Assembly (NCBI GenBank): GCA_964511645.1 | Contig: CAZEGV010000003.1 | Location: forward strand, 1 to 64,000 | Direction: 5' to 3' | Origin: CAZEGV01 sp964511645 | GTDB lineage: Bacteria > Bacteroidota > Bacteroidia > Cytophagales > JAAEPT01 | DNA length: 64,000 nt | Shown here: piece by piece, positions 9,096-18,841 of the stretch | Layout of the letters: every line of letters begins with the position of its first letter | Numbering within the stretch: the stretch's first letter is position 1 | Position numbers and translations under genes: made by a program | The notes under the pieces: generated by a model | Databases searched by the model: none | Seen by the model: only the letters and a program-made list of their open reading frames with translations | Told to the model about the DNA's origin: nothing

Positions 9096-12000
9096 TTATA
9101 ATTTTATGACTTTCTTGTAATTTATAGTACCATCAATTAGAAATACCTTGCAGAGGTATAAGTCTGCGGGTAAAGTAGAAATATCAACTTCTGTAGAATC
9201 AAAACTTCCAATTTCTTGCCCTATTGAGTTATATATTATTACTTTTTCAAAATTCGTATAAGCAAAAATCAATTTAGATACACTGGGATTAGGATAGATA
9301 CAGTTACAAGTAGATTGTTTTTTTTCGAACAATACGGAATCAGATAATGCCAAACAACCATTTTCATCTTCTATTGAAATTTGATAATATCCCTCCTTTT
9401 CAGGTATAAATGATGACTGATTATGCGTCAGTCCAACCCCGTTCCTATACCATGTAATCTTCTTGTAGCTTACATTGGTAAAAAGAGAATCCCCAAAAAC
9501 AAGTAATTCAGGCTGAGGTAATATGTACTTATTGATGAAAATCCGATTACTCACAGCACTTTTACAAGAACCTAATTGTTGACCAACATAGACATTTCCT
9601 TTATACGTATCCAAAACTGTATAGGTGAGTGATACTCCCCAAATAGTATCTGATTGAAATACCCAATAAACAATAGCGTCAAGATCTTTGTTTTCAGCCT
9701 GAAGCTGAATTTCACCACAAGTGATGATTGAATCTGTAGGGTAATTATGAGAAAGATGAAGAGAGTCTAATTTTCTGTATTCTACAAAAATAGAATCAAA
9801 AGGAGTGCTACAAGAAGTCGTATTTGAATTATAAACAGCGTAAATGGTGTGAGCCTGATTATAGGTGACAAGATTAAATGTATCTCCTGTGAATTGCAGG
9901 ATTTTTTTAGCGTCAACATACCAGTCTGTTTCCTTATAATGGCTAACAAAAGAGATTCTATCTCCAATCTGGCACATAATCGTATCAGATGTGATTATTG
10001 GATGGTTATTAAAGCTTTTAATAGTAAAAGAATCCAAAGTTGCTTCATAACATCCTGTTGTTGGATCAAAAGGAGCATAATATATGATGGTATCAATAAC
10101 AACTGTGGGGTCAATCATAGCTATCGGATCGAAAAAATAAAATGAATCAGTAAACCAGTTGTTCTCCATTTTTGAAGAGTTAGAGAACATAAGCTTATCA
10201 CTTGAAGTGATTTTAAAAGTAGTATTTCCACATATTTCATAAATACTATCTAGATCAGGTTGATAGGGTCCATATGGATTATTTACACTTATCGTATCTT
10301 TGTAAAGGCATCCTGTTTTTTTATTTTCAATAAAAAAATAGTAATCACCATAGTCTGATACCTTTTTTGTAACGGCAGAAGAGTTTGGGAAGCTATAATC
10401 AATACTATCAGAATAATTGCCATTATGTTTCCAATAATACATATAAGATGACTTTGACTCATCCATTATGTAAAGTGAGATTTCTCCAGTGGAGCCATAA
10501 ATCCCTTGACAATTTGGAAGTCTAATATCATTAACCTTCACTCTAGGCAGAGAATTGCTTGATCTACCAAAACTTTCTATTCCCTTAGCATCTTTAACGA
10601 CTATACGAGTCGAACTGCTTGTTGCCGCATGAATTACTTTATTAAAATGGAAATAATCAGTATAAGTTAACAACGATTTTTCTGTTTTGTAAGGGGAATT
10701 TTGGGTTATAGTTACTTCAAAAGGAGGAGTTCCTCTTACTACATGAAAGTAAATACGAGTACTATCACAGAAATCTTCAAATTGTATTCCGTCTTCTGTG
10801 ACCCCAACTATAAATGTATCTATGTTTCTACATCCCGATTGATCTGTATGGATAAGGATGTACTCTCCTTCCATTCCTCCAATACTATTCGTCTGATAAT
10901 TTATGAATTCAAAATCTAATGAGGATTTAGTTGTGTCGGATGGTGTGATATAGGTGGTTTTAACGGGCAACTCTCCATAGGAATATAAAGAATAAAAATG
11001 ACCATAATTCTTTACATCCTGATTTACACCTTTTAAAGACTTTATTTCGTAATATGCCGTTTCGATAAAACAACCTTCTTGCGTGGTGATTTTCGCTTTG
11101 TAAAAACCTATGGTAAGTGAATTGTAGAGCTGTGTTTTATTAACATTAGTGGTGCTTATTTTTGTCCAATTAGTTTTGTTTTGGCTCTTGTACCATGTTA
11201 CTTGATAATTTGTTTCTCCTCCAGTTATAATAAGTTCTATTTCCCCTGTTGTTCGAGAATCTTCAGGGAAATCGTTAGCACTACAATCTCCTATATGAGC
11301 AACATCCATAGTGTATGTAATCCCACAATTGTCAAAAAATGGATCTTCTGACTTTACTGGTGACTGACCTGTGGGTCCAAACAATACAAAATTATCCGTG
11401 ACTAAGACTGAGTCGCAGACAACTGTACTACCTGACCCACTACTAACCCACTTGCAATTTTGTGAACTACTTGTACTTCTTTTAAAAAGAATCCATTCTC
11501 CATCTACTCCCAATATACTTAGTGAGGATATCTCTCTGTCTTGTCCTTCTGTAGAGAAAATATCACCTACTGTCTTGTTATAAGTAAGCTTATTTAGAGC
11601 TTCTGCAGGGAGCGGTGTTGTGAGGAGGTTATTAATAGGAAGGTATTTCCAACCATAAAGATAGGAGTTTAGAAATACATAATTACTGTCACTTATCATA
11701 CTATTGACATTAGGTACTTCGACAATATTCCCGTCGGGGTAAATAATGTTAGCACGGTTATCAGTTATCAAAAATAGATTATCTCCAAAAAAAGACGATC
11801 TTAAATAATTTAGAGGAGTGCCTAAATCAATATTTATTTTTTCGGGAGGGGTATTGATTCCTTTGTATTTAAATAGTCCTTTTTCGGCGTTGTTTTGAGT
11901 TCCGTAAAAGTACATGTTCTCTCCAACCACATACCGTTCCATAATATTATCTAGGTCTGTTGGAGCAGTACCTTTTCTAACTGCAACTTTCGAGGAATCA

Positions 12001-12704
12001 TTAGTGTCGAGATAGTAGAAATCAGAACCATTAAAACTCCGAGCCCCCTCATAAAATAAAGTATCATGAAATATAGTTGACATATAAATTTTGAATCTAG
12101 GGTTAGTATCATATTCGTTACCTGATTTATAACAATTACTTTTGCCAAAATATGCTGGAGGTAATGTTTTAGGAGCATTCACCCCGTCCCAAGTCATCAG
12201 AGATGCTTCTCCTGCACAAGGGTTAAGATGACTACTTTGATGTATGAAACCTTGAAAATATAATTTCCCCTCATATACAATCATTGCATCAGGGTTTACA
12301 ATTTTGATATAATAACCTAATGGATTATTAGGTGAAAAATAAGGCGATGCATAAACAAGTGAATCTTTCGTGAATTTAAACAGATTACCACTCTTACCAC
12401 TAACATACATTACTTTTACTCCATTTACTTCATGTATAGTCCTCATCGGGAAGTTACTATGCCATGGTGAGTTTTCTAAACCTAAAGCAATGGTATTATT
12501 TTCAAGATCATATCCGTAAAGATTAGTTTGTCCATTTTCCTGCCCCGTAAATAATAACTTATTTTCTTTGATTATGGTGTTTCCAACTAAAGAATAATAG
12601 TCTATATCGGAGAGTTCTTGTTCTAAAATAATAGCACTATAATCAGTCTGAGCACTTAGTGAAAGACTGACTATAAAAATAAAGGTTGTTAAAAATAATT
12701 TCAT
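9096..12704 (-). CDS. Large secreted protein with T9SS type A C-terminal sorting domain
   Basis: A 1202-residue exported protein. Residues 1-18 are a signal peptide (MKLFLTTFIFIVSLSLSA). The first 450 residues have repeated short beta-strand text of the kind seen in beta-propeller-like surface proteins (YGYDLENN, GNLFKFTKDS, LFKYKGINT), followed by several Ig/PKD-like segments. The C-terminal about 75 residues, beginning YPNPSVSKLIF and ending YKKVIKL, are a type IX secretion sorting domain that would be cleaved on export to the cell surface or medium. No enzyme motif was found. It is a lone gene; its ligand is unknown. Cysteines are scattered, consistent with an extracellular location. Confidence 0.85.
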   Translation of the reverse strand: MKLFLTTFIFIVSLSLSAQTDYSAIILEQELSDIDYYSLVGNTIIKENKLLFTGQENGQTNLYGYDLENNTIALGLENSPWHSNFPMRTIHEVNGVKVMYVSGKSGNLFKFTKDSLVYASPYFSPNNPLGYYIKIVNPDAMIVYEGKLYFQGFIHQSSHLNPCAGEASLMTWDGVNAPKTLPPAYFGKSNCYKSGNEYDTNPRFKIYMSTIFHDTLFYEGARSFNGSDFYYLDTNDSSKVAVRKGTAPTDLDNIMERYVVGENMYFYGTQNNAEKGLFKYKGINTPPEKINIDLGTPLNYLRSSFFGDNLFLITDNRANIIYPDGNIVEVPNVNSMISDSNYVFLNSYLYGWKYLPINNLLTTPLPAEALNKLTYNKTVGDIFSTEGQDREISSLSILGVDGEWILFKRSTSSSQNCKWVSSGSGSTVVCDSVLVTDNFVLFGPTGQSPVKSEDPFFDNCGITYTMDVAHIGDCSANDFPEDSRTTGEIELIITGGETNYQVTWYKSQNKTNWTKISTTNVNKTQLYNSLTIGFYKAKITTQEGCFIETAYYEIKSLKGVNQDVKNYGHFYSLYSYGELPVKTTYITPSDTTKSSLDFEFINYQTNSIGGMEGEYILIHTDQSGCRNIDTFIVGVTEDGIQFEDFCDSTRIYFHVVRGTPPFEVTITQNSPYKTEKSLLTYTDYFHFNKVIHAATSSSTRIVVKDAKGIESFGRSSNSLPRVKVNDIRLPNCQGIYGSTGEISLYIMDESKSSYMYYWKHNGNYSDSIDYSFPNSSAVTKKVSDYGDYYFFIENKKTGCLYKDTISVNNPYGPYQPDLDSIYEICGNTTFKITSSDKLMFSNSSKMENNWFTDSFYFFDPIAMIDPTVVIDTIIYYAPFDPTTGCYEATLDSFTIKSFNNHPIITSDTIMCQIGDRISFVSHYKETDWYVDAKKILQFTGDTFNLVTYNQAHTIYAVYNSNTTSCSTPFDSIFVEYRKLDSLHLSHNYPTDSIITCGEIQLQAENKDLDAIVYWVFQSDTIWGVSLTYTVLDTYKGNVYVGQQLGSCKSAVSNRIFINKYILPQPELLVFGDSLFTNVSYKKITWYRNGVGLTHNQSSFIPEKEGYYQISIEDENGCLALSDSVLFEKKQSTCNCIYPNPSVSKLIFAYTNFEKVIIYNSIGQEIGSFDSTEVDISTLPADLYLCKVFLIDGTINYKKVIKL

Positions 12705-12810
12705 CTATTTAGGTTAAAGTGATTGCAATTCATACCTTAATATGATGAACTACTAATAAAGTAACCACATTACTGAGTTTTATTGGTTTCAAGAATAGTT
12801 AAAATTATGC

Positions 12811-13272
12811 AAGACCCTTGTAAATAGTTCTCACTTTGTTTCAAGAAATTCCTTGATTTATCCTCGTACTCTCTTTCGTCTAACTATACCATCAGATAAG
12901 CCATGTTCATCGCTAAGTTCTGTTGTTTTTCTACCTGATTTTAATAGCTCAACTATCATTCATTACTTTAAAATCATTCTCATACTTCTTCATCATAATA
13001 TAAATATATAAATTGCGGATTTTTTTTCAACAATTATAGACATTCCACTTAATACCAGTTTAACTATAATATGAGTCTAATTTAGATTGAATTGTTTTTT
13101 GCAATATCGAGGAAAAATGATTTAGCATAACTGGTTACGGTAAATTATTTTAACGAAGAGAGTGTAAAAACAAACAGGATAAATGACTTATCTTATAGTT
13201 AAAATGGTATAACTCACTAGCGGTAAAAATATCGGATATAAAAAGTGGGAAATGTTTACAAGGGTTTTGCAG
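12811..13272. mobile_element. Relic transposable element bounded by inverted repeats
   Basis: Bases 12811-12836 (GCAAGACCCTTGTAAATAGT and on) are the inverted counterpart of 13247-13272 (TTTACAAGGGTTTTGC), with about 22 of 26 positions pairing. A second inverted pair lies inside: 13053-13071 (AATACCAGTTTAACTATAA) against 13193-13211 (TTATAGTTAAAATGGTAT). Between them is the broken OrfA reading frame. The boundaries are inferred from the repeats alone. Confidence 0.45.
12858..12996 (-). pseudogene. IS3-family transposase OrfA, frameshifted N-terminal relic
   Basis: Minus-strand translation gives MMKKYENDFKVM, then a small frameshift (an extra AATG), then IVELLKSGRKTTELSDEHGL followed by SDGIVRRKRVRG and a stop. 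This matches the start of IS3-type OrfA proteins (KKY-FK-MIVELL-SGK...SLEYGL-DS-IRRWRREY), a helix-turn-helix. The tryptophan of the RRWRREY motif is lost and the rest of the element, including the DDE OrfB, is absent. It is therefore not functional. Confidence 0.7.
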
Positions 13273-13290
13273 CGGTCTTAAACTATATGG
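13193..13290 (+). repeat. Fullest copy of second dispersed repeat family
   Basis: It carries TTATAGTTAAAATGGTATAA, then a GGTAAAAATATCGGATATAA block, then TTTACAAGGGTTTTGCAGCG and GGTCTTAAACTATATGGGGC. The first block recurs at 63773-63790; the second and third recur at 6-60; inverted partial copies are at 13053-13071 and 12811-12836. No coding potential. Confidence 0.55.
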
Positions 13291-13294
13291 GGCT

Positions 13295-13360
13295 GTACCT
13301 GAAAATGGGATAAACTCTGACCGAAGAAATAGCCCTGAGAGTAAAGCGAAAGGGAAGCCC
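13295..13360 (-). repeat. Possible distant copy (G) of the structured intergenic repeat
   Basis: Read on the minus strand, it starts GGGCTTCCCTTTCG 8 bases after the nadB stop codon, like copy A (GGGGCTTCCCGTTC), and contains a CCCT/AGGG pairing. The later conserved blocks (TCGGG, ATCCCT) are not clear, so membership is tentative. Confidence 0.35.
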
Positions 13361-13367
13361 TCTAATT

Positions 13368-14933
13368 TTATTTTTTGATTAAATCTACATTGTAGAAAGA
13401 TCCTTTGTTTTCTGTTTGTAAAGATGATTGTTTTACAATTAGGTAGGCGATTGAGATTAGGTTTCTTAGTTCGCAAAGCTGCGGTGATATTCTAGTTGAA
13501 TTATATAACTCTTCTGTCTCCAAATAATGAATTTCGAGTCTTCTTAAAGCTCGTTTTATTCGTTCGTTTGACCGAACAATTGCCATATAATCGCTCATGA
13601 TGATTTGTAGTTCCTTACGAGAGTGAGTGATTAAAACCAGCTCTTTTGGTTCTGAGGTTCCTTTAACTACCCAACTTGGTACAGCCTTGTTAAATTCGAT
13701 TTTATCTAGTTTGGTTTCTAAATCATTGGCACTTCTGTGTGCAAATACAATTCCCTCAAGTAAGGAGTTAGAAGCTAGTCGGTTAGCACCATGTAGCCCT
13801 GTGCGAGAAGCTTCTCCGCAGGCGTAAAGGTTAGTGATGGAAGTGTTTCCGTTTTCGTCTACATCAATACCGCCACAGGTATAATGAGCTGCGGGCACTA
13901 CTGGTATCCAGTTTTTGGCTGTATCAATATTGATTTTTTTACAATAATCGTAGATATTAGGAAAATGGTTGATGAACTCTTCTAAATCTAAATGTGTGCA
14001 ATCTAAATAAACATGTTTTTCTCCTGATTTGTTAAGTTCATCATCTATTGCTTTGGATACGATGTCACGAGAAGCTAGTTCGCCTCTTTCGTCATAGTTA
14101 AACACAAATCGCTCACCTTTACTGTTTTTGATATAAGCTCCAAAACCTCTTACTGCTTCAGAAATTAAAAATGAGGGGCTTACATCTGCTTGGTATAATG
14201 AGGTGGGATGGAATTGAACATATTCCATGTCGGCAATAGTTGCTTTGGCCCTATATGCCATTGCTATACCATCTCCAGTTGCAATTACAGGGTTGGTTGT
14301 GTGAGCATACACTTGACCAGCTCCTCCACTAGCTAGCATAGTTATTTTAGCAATAATTCTATCTGTTTTTTTCTTTTTTTCGTCTAGGATGTACGCACCA
14401 TAACAAGTGTTAGGCATGTCTCTAGTGATTTTTTTGCCTAAATGGTGATCAGTAATTAAGTCCACTACATAAACATTTTCTTGGATAATTACGTTTTTTA
14501 ATGTTTTGACTTTAGCAATTAGAGCTCGTTCTATTTCAAACCCTGTAATGTCTTTATGGTGCAAGATTCGGAAAGCAGAATGTCCACCTTCTTTTGCCAT
14601 GTCATATTCTCCGTTATCCTTTTTGTCAAAGCTTACGCCAAAATCTATGAGTTCTTGTAGTCTTTTGGGAGCTTCTTTTACCACGATTTCTACAATTTCT
14701 CTTTTGCTTACACCATCTCCTGCTACCATAGTGTCTTCAATATGGCTTTCGAAAGAGTCTAGCTTACTGAAAACAGTTGCAATACCTCCCTGTGCGTATT
14801 TTGTATTGGTTTCCTGTAACCCTGCTTTGGCTACGAGCAATATTTTTTTATTAGGAAATTTAGCAGCTGTTTTTATTACAAAACTCAATCCTGCTACTCC
14901 TGACCCGATTACTAATACGTCTGTTTTAATCAT
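13368..14933 (-). CDS. nadB: L-aspartate oxidase
   Basis: FAD enzyme oxidising L-aspartate to iminoaspartate, the first step of de novo NAD synthesis, in the cytoplasm. The 521 residues start with the FAD-binding motif VIGSGVAGLSF (8-18) and contain the succinate dehydrogenase/fumarate reductase flavoprotein signatures (QFHPTSLY, HYTCGGIDVDENG, LYACGEASRTGLHGANRLAS). Length is close to E. coli NadB (540). It lies 5 bp after nadA in the same operon, which supplies the partner enzyme that consumes unstable iminoaspartate. Confidence 0.96.
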   Translation of the reverse strand: MIKTDVLVIGSGVAGLSFVIKTAAKFPNKKILLVAKAGLQETNTKYAQGGIATVFSKLDSFESHIEDTMVAGDGVSKREIVEIVVKEAPKRLQELIDFGVSFDKKDNGEYDMAKEGGHSAFRILHHKDITGFEIERALIAKVKTLKNVIIQENVYVVDLITDHHLGKKITRDMPNTCYGAYILDEKKKKTDRIIAKITMLASGGAGQVYAHTTNPVIATGDGIAMAYRAKATIADMEYVQFHPTSLYQADVSPSFLISEAVRGFGAYIKNSKGERFVFNYDERGELASRDIVSKAIDDELNKSGEKHVYLDCTHLDLEEFINHFPNIYDYCKKINIDTAKNWIPVVPAAHYTCGGIDVDENGNTSITNLYACGEASRTGLHGANRLASNSLLEGIVFAHRSANDLETKLDKIEFNKAVPSWVVKGTSEPKELVLITHSRKELQIIMSDYMAIVRSNERIKRALRRLEIHYLETEELYNSTRISPQLCELRNLISIAYLIVKQSSLQTENKGSFYNVDLIKK

Positions 14934-14938
14934 GGTGT

Positions 14939-15937
14939 TTACTTTGATATTTCAAGCATTCTTTCAATTGGAATCAATGCTTTTTTTCTAATTTCTTCAT
15001 CAACTGTTACTTCTGGTAACTCATGTTTCATACAGAGATACAGTTTTTGTAGCGTATTCATTTTCATGTACCCGCATTCTGAGCAAGCACAGGTATTGTC
15101 TTCTTTAGCAGGTAATGGGATTAATTTTTTGTCAGGAGCTTCTTTTTTCATTTTATGAAGAATTCCTGCTTCCGTTCCTACAATGTATTTTTTATTGTCA
15201 TCATTTTTTACAAATTCAATCATGCCAGAAGTAGATCCAATATAATTGGCCACTTTTAGTATATGTGCTTCCGATTCTGGGTGAGCAATAATTTTTGCAT
15301 CAGGATGTTCTGTATGTAATGCCAGTAATTTGTCAATAGCAAAAGCTTCATGAACTATACAAGCACCATTCCAAAGTAACATATCTCTTCCCGTAATTTT
15401 ATTAATATATGCTCCTAAGTTTTTGTCTGGGGCAAATATGATGGGTTGATCTTCAGGAATTGAATCTATGATTTTTTTTGCATTAGAAGAGGTACATACT
15501 AAGTCGCTTAAAGCTTTTACACCTGCCGAAGCATTTACGTAGGTTACTACTATGTGATCAGGGTGTTTCTTTTTGAATGTTGCCAAGTCTTCTGCAGAAC
15601 AAGATTCAGCTAGTGAACATCCTGCATTAAGGTCAGGTAATAATACTTTTTTTGTAGGACTTAGTATTTTGGCTGTTTCTGCCATAAAATGTACGCCAGC
15701 AAATACAATAATATCAGCCTTAGTCTCTGCCGCTTTTTGGGATAGTCCCAAGCTATCCCCAACATAATCTGCGATATCCTGAATAGCGGATTCTTGGTAG
15801 TAATGAGCTAAGATTATTGCATTTTTTTCTTTTTTGAGTTTAGTTATCTCTGCTACTAAATCTATGTCTTTAGATACTTCTACATCTAAGTATCCTACTT
15901 TTTGTAAGTTGATTTTAGCGTCGTTTATATTAGTCAT
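14939..15937 (-). CDS. nadA: Quinolinate synthase
   Basis: [4Fe-4S] enzyme condensing iminoaspartate with dihydroxyacetone phosphate to quinolinate. At 332 residues it has the three-domain NadA architecture, with cysteines at NAGCSLAESC (Cys107), GACIVHEAF (about 194) and TCACSECGYMKMN (283-288), which include the cluster ligands. HYYQES (45-50) is the conserved substrate loop. It is first in the nadA-nadB pair; nadC is not in view. A 290-bp gap precedes it, in which no clear promoter or NAD-linked operator was recognised. Confidence 0.96.
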   Translation of the reverse strand: MTNINDAKINLQKVGYLDVEVSKDIDLVAEITKLKKEKNAIILAHYYQESAIQDIADYVGDSLGLSQKAAETKADIIVFAGVHFMAETAKILSPTKKVLLPDLNAGCSLAESCSAEDLATFKKKHPDHIVVTYVNASAGVKALSDLVCTSSNAKKIIDSIPEDQPIIFAPDKNLGAYINKITGRDMLLWNGACIVHEAFAIDKLLALHTEHPDAKIIAHPESEAHILKVANYIGSTSGMIEFVKNDDNKKYIVGTEAGILHKMKKEAPDKKLIPLPAKEDNTCACSECGYMKMNTLQKLYLCMKHELPEVTVDEEIRKKALIPIERMLEISK

Positions 15938-16228
15938 TTTAGTAGTATAGTTTGGCTTGGTAATAGGCTATGTCTTTAAAGAAATAACAATATACGATTA
16001 AAAAATATTTTTACCTTGGCTAGTACGGGTAATTTGCATTTGGGGTGTCTATTAGACTTTCGCCGTATTAAGAAATCGGATTGATGAAGTTTATCTCAAA
16101 ATTACTAGGTACCCCACTATAAAAGTAAAAAACCTAAACCCAATTTCATTGAAAATATTTATGCTATTTATAATAATGTAAGTTTTACAAGGCTTAAGTT
16201 CAAGTAATGAATTACATAAAAAAATAGA

Positions 16229-17992
16229 TCAAAACAAATCGTACCACCATGACAAGCCTATAATAGTAACTAACATATATACCAAGGTAATCGGGAGTCC
16301 CATTGTAACAAAATCTTTGAATCTATACCCGCCAGAACCATAAACCATCATATTGGTTTGATAACCTATTGGTGTGATGAAATTAGCTGCACCAGCAAAG
16401 GCTACAACTAATATAAAAGGCATTATGTTTACCCCAAGAGCTAGACCTACGCCTACCGAAATATTAAAAGTGACAGCCACTGCTGCCTTGGACGTAATGA
16501 TTGAAGATAAAAAAGAGGTGACAATAAAGATGATAGATAAAAATAAAACAGCACTTCCTTCGCTAGATAAGGACATGATTAATTCTGCTATTTTTTGACT
16601 TGTACCTGAGTTTTCCATCGCTTTCCCTAATGCTAGACCAAGCCCTATAATCATTATTAGATTATAATCTATTGCTGATTTGATGTCATTTATTGTGGCA
16701 GTTTTTGTTAGTACACTTATTGTGAGTAATAGGAGTAATGACTTAAATAATGATACTAAACCTAAGGCATGTAATACAATAGCTAGAACCATCCCTAGTA
16801 ATACTGCTAATACTTTTTTAAAATCAGTGTTTTTTGGTTTTTGAGAATGTGAAATGACATAAAAATCATTTTTTGACTCAATTCTTTTACTGAAATCTTG
16901 CCCAACCATAAGTAAAAGTACATCACCAGATTTTAATACTACTTTCCCTAACTGTCCCCATACTCGCTCACCATTCCTGTGAATAGCCAATACTGCCGCA
17001 TCAAAATTAGACCTGAAATTACTATCTCTTATTACTTGACCAGACAATTGGGAACGATGCGAAAGAACAACTTCTACAATGTCTTTTTGTTGAGCATCTG
17101 TCATGCCTGATTCTTGAGGCCATGACAATCCATATTGCTCTAAATCAACTTTATCTATAGCAGCAGATTCTCCTGAAAAAAACAATACGTCTCCTTCTTC
17201 TAAGGTTTCGTTAGAAGATACTGCTCTAATGATTTTTCCATTTCGATTAAGTTCTACCAAAAATAAGTCTTCTAAATTCCTTAATCCCGCTTCTTGTACT
17301 GTATTACCTATGATTGAAGAGTCTTTTATTATTTGTGTTTCCACAAAAAATAAACGAGAATTACTCTCTTCTCCTTTAAAGATGTTTTTGTTATTAGGTA
17401 AAAGTTTAAATGAAAAAAAGAATAAAAATAGAATTCCTATTATAAACATAGTTAAGCCAATGGGAGTTACTGCTAATAAGTCAATAGCACCTAATCCACG
17501 GGCTTCTGCCATTCCGCTTACAATTAATAAAGTTGATGTTCCTATTATTGTGATACAGCCACCCAAAATGCTGGCATATGATAAAGGGAGTAAAAATTTA
17601 GAAGGTGATATGCCTTTATTACGAGCCCATTCGTACACATAAGGAATCATCATAGCTACTAAAGGAGTGTTGTTGAAAAAAGCAGAACTTAAGCCTATGC
17701 TTGACATCATCTTTAGTAAGAAAATTTTAGGATTGTCATCTTTCTTAAAAAATCGGTTCATTAAATCAGTAAGTGTAGAAGCACGCTTAAATACATTACT
17801 AAGAATTAGTAAAAATATAATAATGGCAATTTGTTTGTTTGCAAATCCTTCCAATGCTTCTTCTGGAGAAAGGATTCCTGTAATTAAAAAAGTGACGATA
17901 ACTACCAAAAAAGTTTTAGCAGGTGCTAACCATTCTTTGTAAAGTGTAATGATTAAAAAAACAATTCCTAATACAACTAAAGCTATCTCCAT
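16229..17992 (-). CDS. SLC13/DASS-family permease with two internal TrkA-C (RCK_C) domains
   Basis: Inner-membrane anion transporter of 587 residues. About four or five membrane helices at the N-terminus (with FFNNTPLVAMMIPYVY at about 110) are followed by two soluble TrkA-C-like domains (roughly 210-380) and a C-terminal membrane half with the repeated FITPIGYQTNMMVYG-type substrate motif near 545. Such proteins commonly carry sulfate or dicarboxylates with Na+; the substrate cannot be decided here. The TrkA-C domains suggest regulation by a nucleotide or ion ligand. It is 75 bp downstream of thiG on the same strand, but no functional link is evident. Confidence 0.88.
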   Translation of the reverse strand: MEIALVVLGIVFLIITLYKEWLAPAKTFLVVIVTFLITGILSPEEALEGFANKQIAIIIFLLILSNVFKRASTLTDLMNRFFKKDDNPKIFLLKMMSSIGLSSAFFNNTPLVAMMIPYVYEWARNKGISPSKFLLPLSYASILGGCITIIGTSTLLIVSGMAEARGLGAIDLLAVTPIGLTMFIIGILFLFFFSFKLLPNNKNIFKGEESNSRLFFVETQIIKDSSIIGNTVQEAGLRNLEDLFLVELNRNGKIIRAVSSNETLEEGDVLFFSGESAAIDKVDLEQYGLSWPQESGMTDAQQKDIVEVVLSHRSQLSGQVIRDSNFRSNFDAAVLAIHRNGERVWGQLGKVVLKSGDVLLLMVGQDFSKRIESKNDFYVISHSQKPKNTDFKKVLAVLLGMVLAIVLHALGLVSLFKSLLLLLTISVLTKTATINDIKSAIDYNLIMIIGLGLALGKAMENSGTSQKIAELIMSLSSEGSAVLFLSIIFIVTSFLSSIITSKAAVAVTFNISVGVGLALGVNIMPFILVVAFAGAANFITPIGYQTNMMVYGSGGYRFKDFVTMGLPITLVYMLVTIIGLSWWYDLF

Positions 17993-18067
17993 CTCTAAGT
18001 GTTTGGTAGAATAACAAATGTGCTTATTATTCTTTACAAAAGAAAATTTCTTTTGTATAAAGCATCT

Positions 18068-18841
18068 TTAATCTAAAAACTCAGTGAGGGGGCTAGACTG
18101 GTTAGCTTTTTTTGATTGGATGCCTAGTTTTGCATGATGAGCCATTCTGCCAGCAATAACGGCTAGTTTAAAAGCTTCTCCCATATCTGTAGGATTGAGC
18201 GATGATGCGATAGCAGTATTAACAAGCACAGCATCAGCCCCAATTTCCATAGCAGCGGCTGCGTGAGAAGGTGCACCTAGTCCTGCATCTACAATGACAG
18301 GAACGGTGCTTTGGTCAATAATTATTTCTAAAAAATCTTTTGTTTTAAGACCTTGGTTTGAGCCAATCGTTGCTCCTAATGGCATTACTGCTGCTACCCC
18401 AACTTCCTCTAATCGTTTGCAGAGTACTGGGTCTGCATGAATGTATGGTAATACTACAAACCCTAGCTTGACTAATTTTTCTGCGGCTTTTAGTGTTTCG
18501 ATAGGGTCAGGCATTAAGTATTTAGGGTCAGGATGGATTTCTAATTTTAGCCAGTTGGTTTTTAATGCTTCTTGGGCTAGCTGTGCTGCAAAAATAGCTT
18601 CTTCTGCTGTGCGAACTCCTGAGGTGTTAGGTAATAAGTGAATGTGTGAGTGATTGAGGTGTTGGATAATGTCATCATCTTTTTGCTCTAAGTCAATACG
18701 CTTGAGTGCTACAGTAACCAATTCGGATTTGGAAGCAAGAATAGCTGATTCCATTTCTTTGGAAGACCCAAATTTCCCTGTTCCTGTAAAAAGTCTTGAT
18801 TCAAAAACTTTGTCCGCAATGATTAATTTATCGTTTTTCAC
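18068..18841 (-). CDS. thiG: Thiazole synthase
   Basis: TIM-barrel enzyme forming the thiazole phosphate of thiamine from 1-deoxy-D-xylulose 5-phosphate, dehydroglycine (or glycine-derived imine) and ThiS thiocarboxylate. The 257 residues include the Schiff-base lysine in WLKLEIHPDP (Lys99), PNTSGVRTAEEA (71-82) and the phosphate-binding GLGAPSHAAAAMEIGADAVL. Its start overlaps the end of dxs by 4 bp (ATGA type), so both are probably translated together. thiS, thiF, thiH/thiO and thiC are absent from the window, and no TPP riboswitch is seen. Confidence 0.95.
   Translation of the reverse strand: MKNDKLIIADKVFESRLFTGTGKFGSSKEMESAILASKSELVTVALKRIDLEQKDDDIIQHLNHSHIHLLPNTSGVRTAEEAIFAAQLAQEALKTNWLKLEIHPDPKYLMPDPIETLKAAEKLVKLGFVVLPYIHADPVLCKRLEEVGVAAVMPLGATIGSNQGLKTKDFLEIIIDQSTVPVIVDAGLGAPSHAAAAMEIGADAVLVNTAIASSLNPTDMGEAFKLAVIAGRMAHHAKLGIQSKKANQSSPLTEFLD

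Larger units (their letters stand above)
12705..13367. other. Gene-free region with decayed mobile-element remains
   Basis: This 663-bp gap between the T9SS protein and nadB has no intact gene. It holds an IS3-type OrfA relic (12858-12996), inverted copies of two short repeat motifs around it, and a possible distant copy of the structured repeat next to nadB. The predicted 108-residue frame across 13150-13476 overlaps the nadB end and reads through repeat sequence, so it is not called. Confidence 0.6.

Noticed and set aside
13150..13476. Minus-strand 108-codon frame overlapping the nadB end
   Set aside because: It reads through the dispersed repeat and the start of the true nadB 3' end, has no recognisable protein, and such repeat-derived frames occur by chance.
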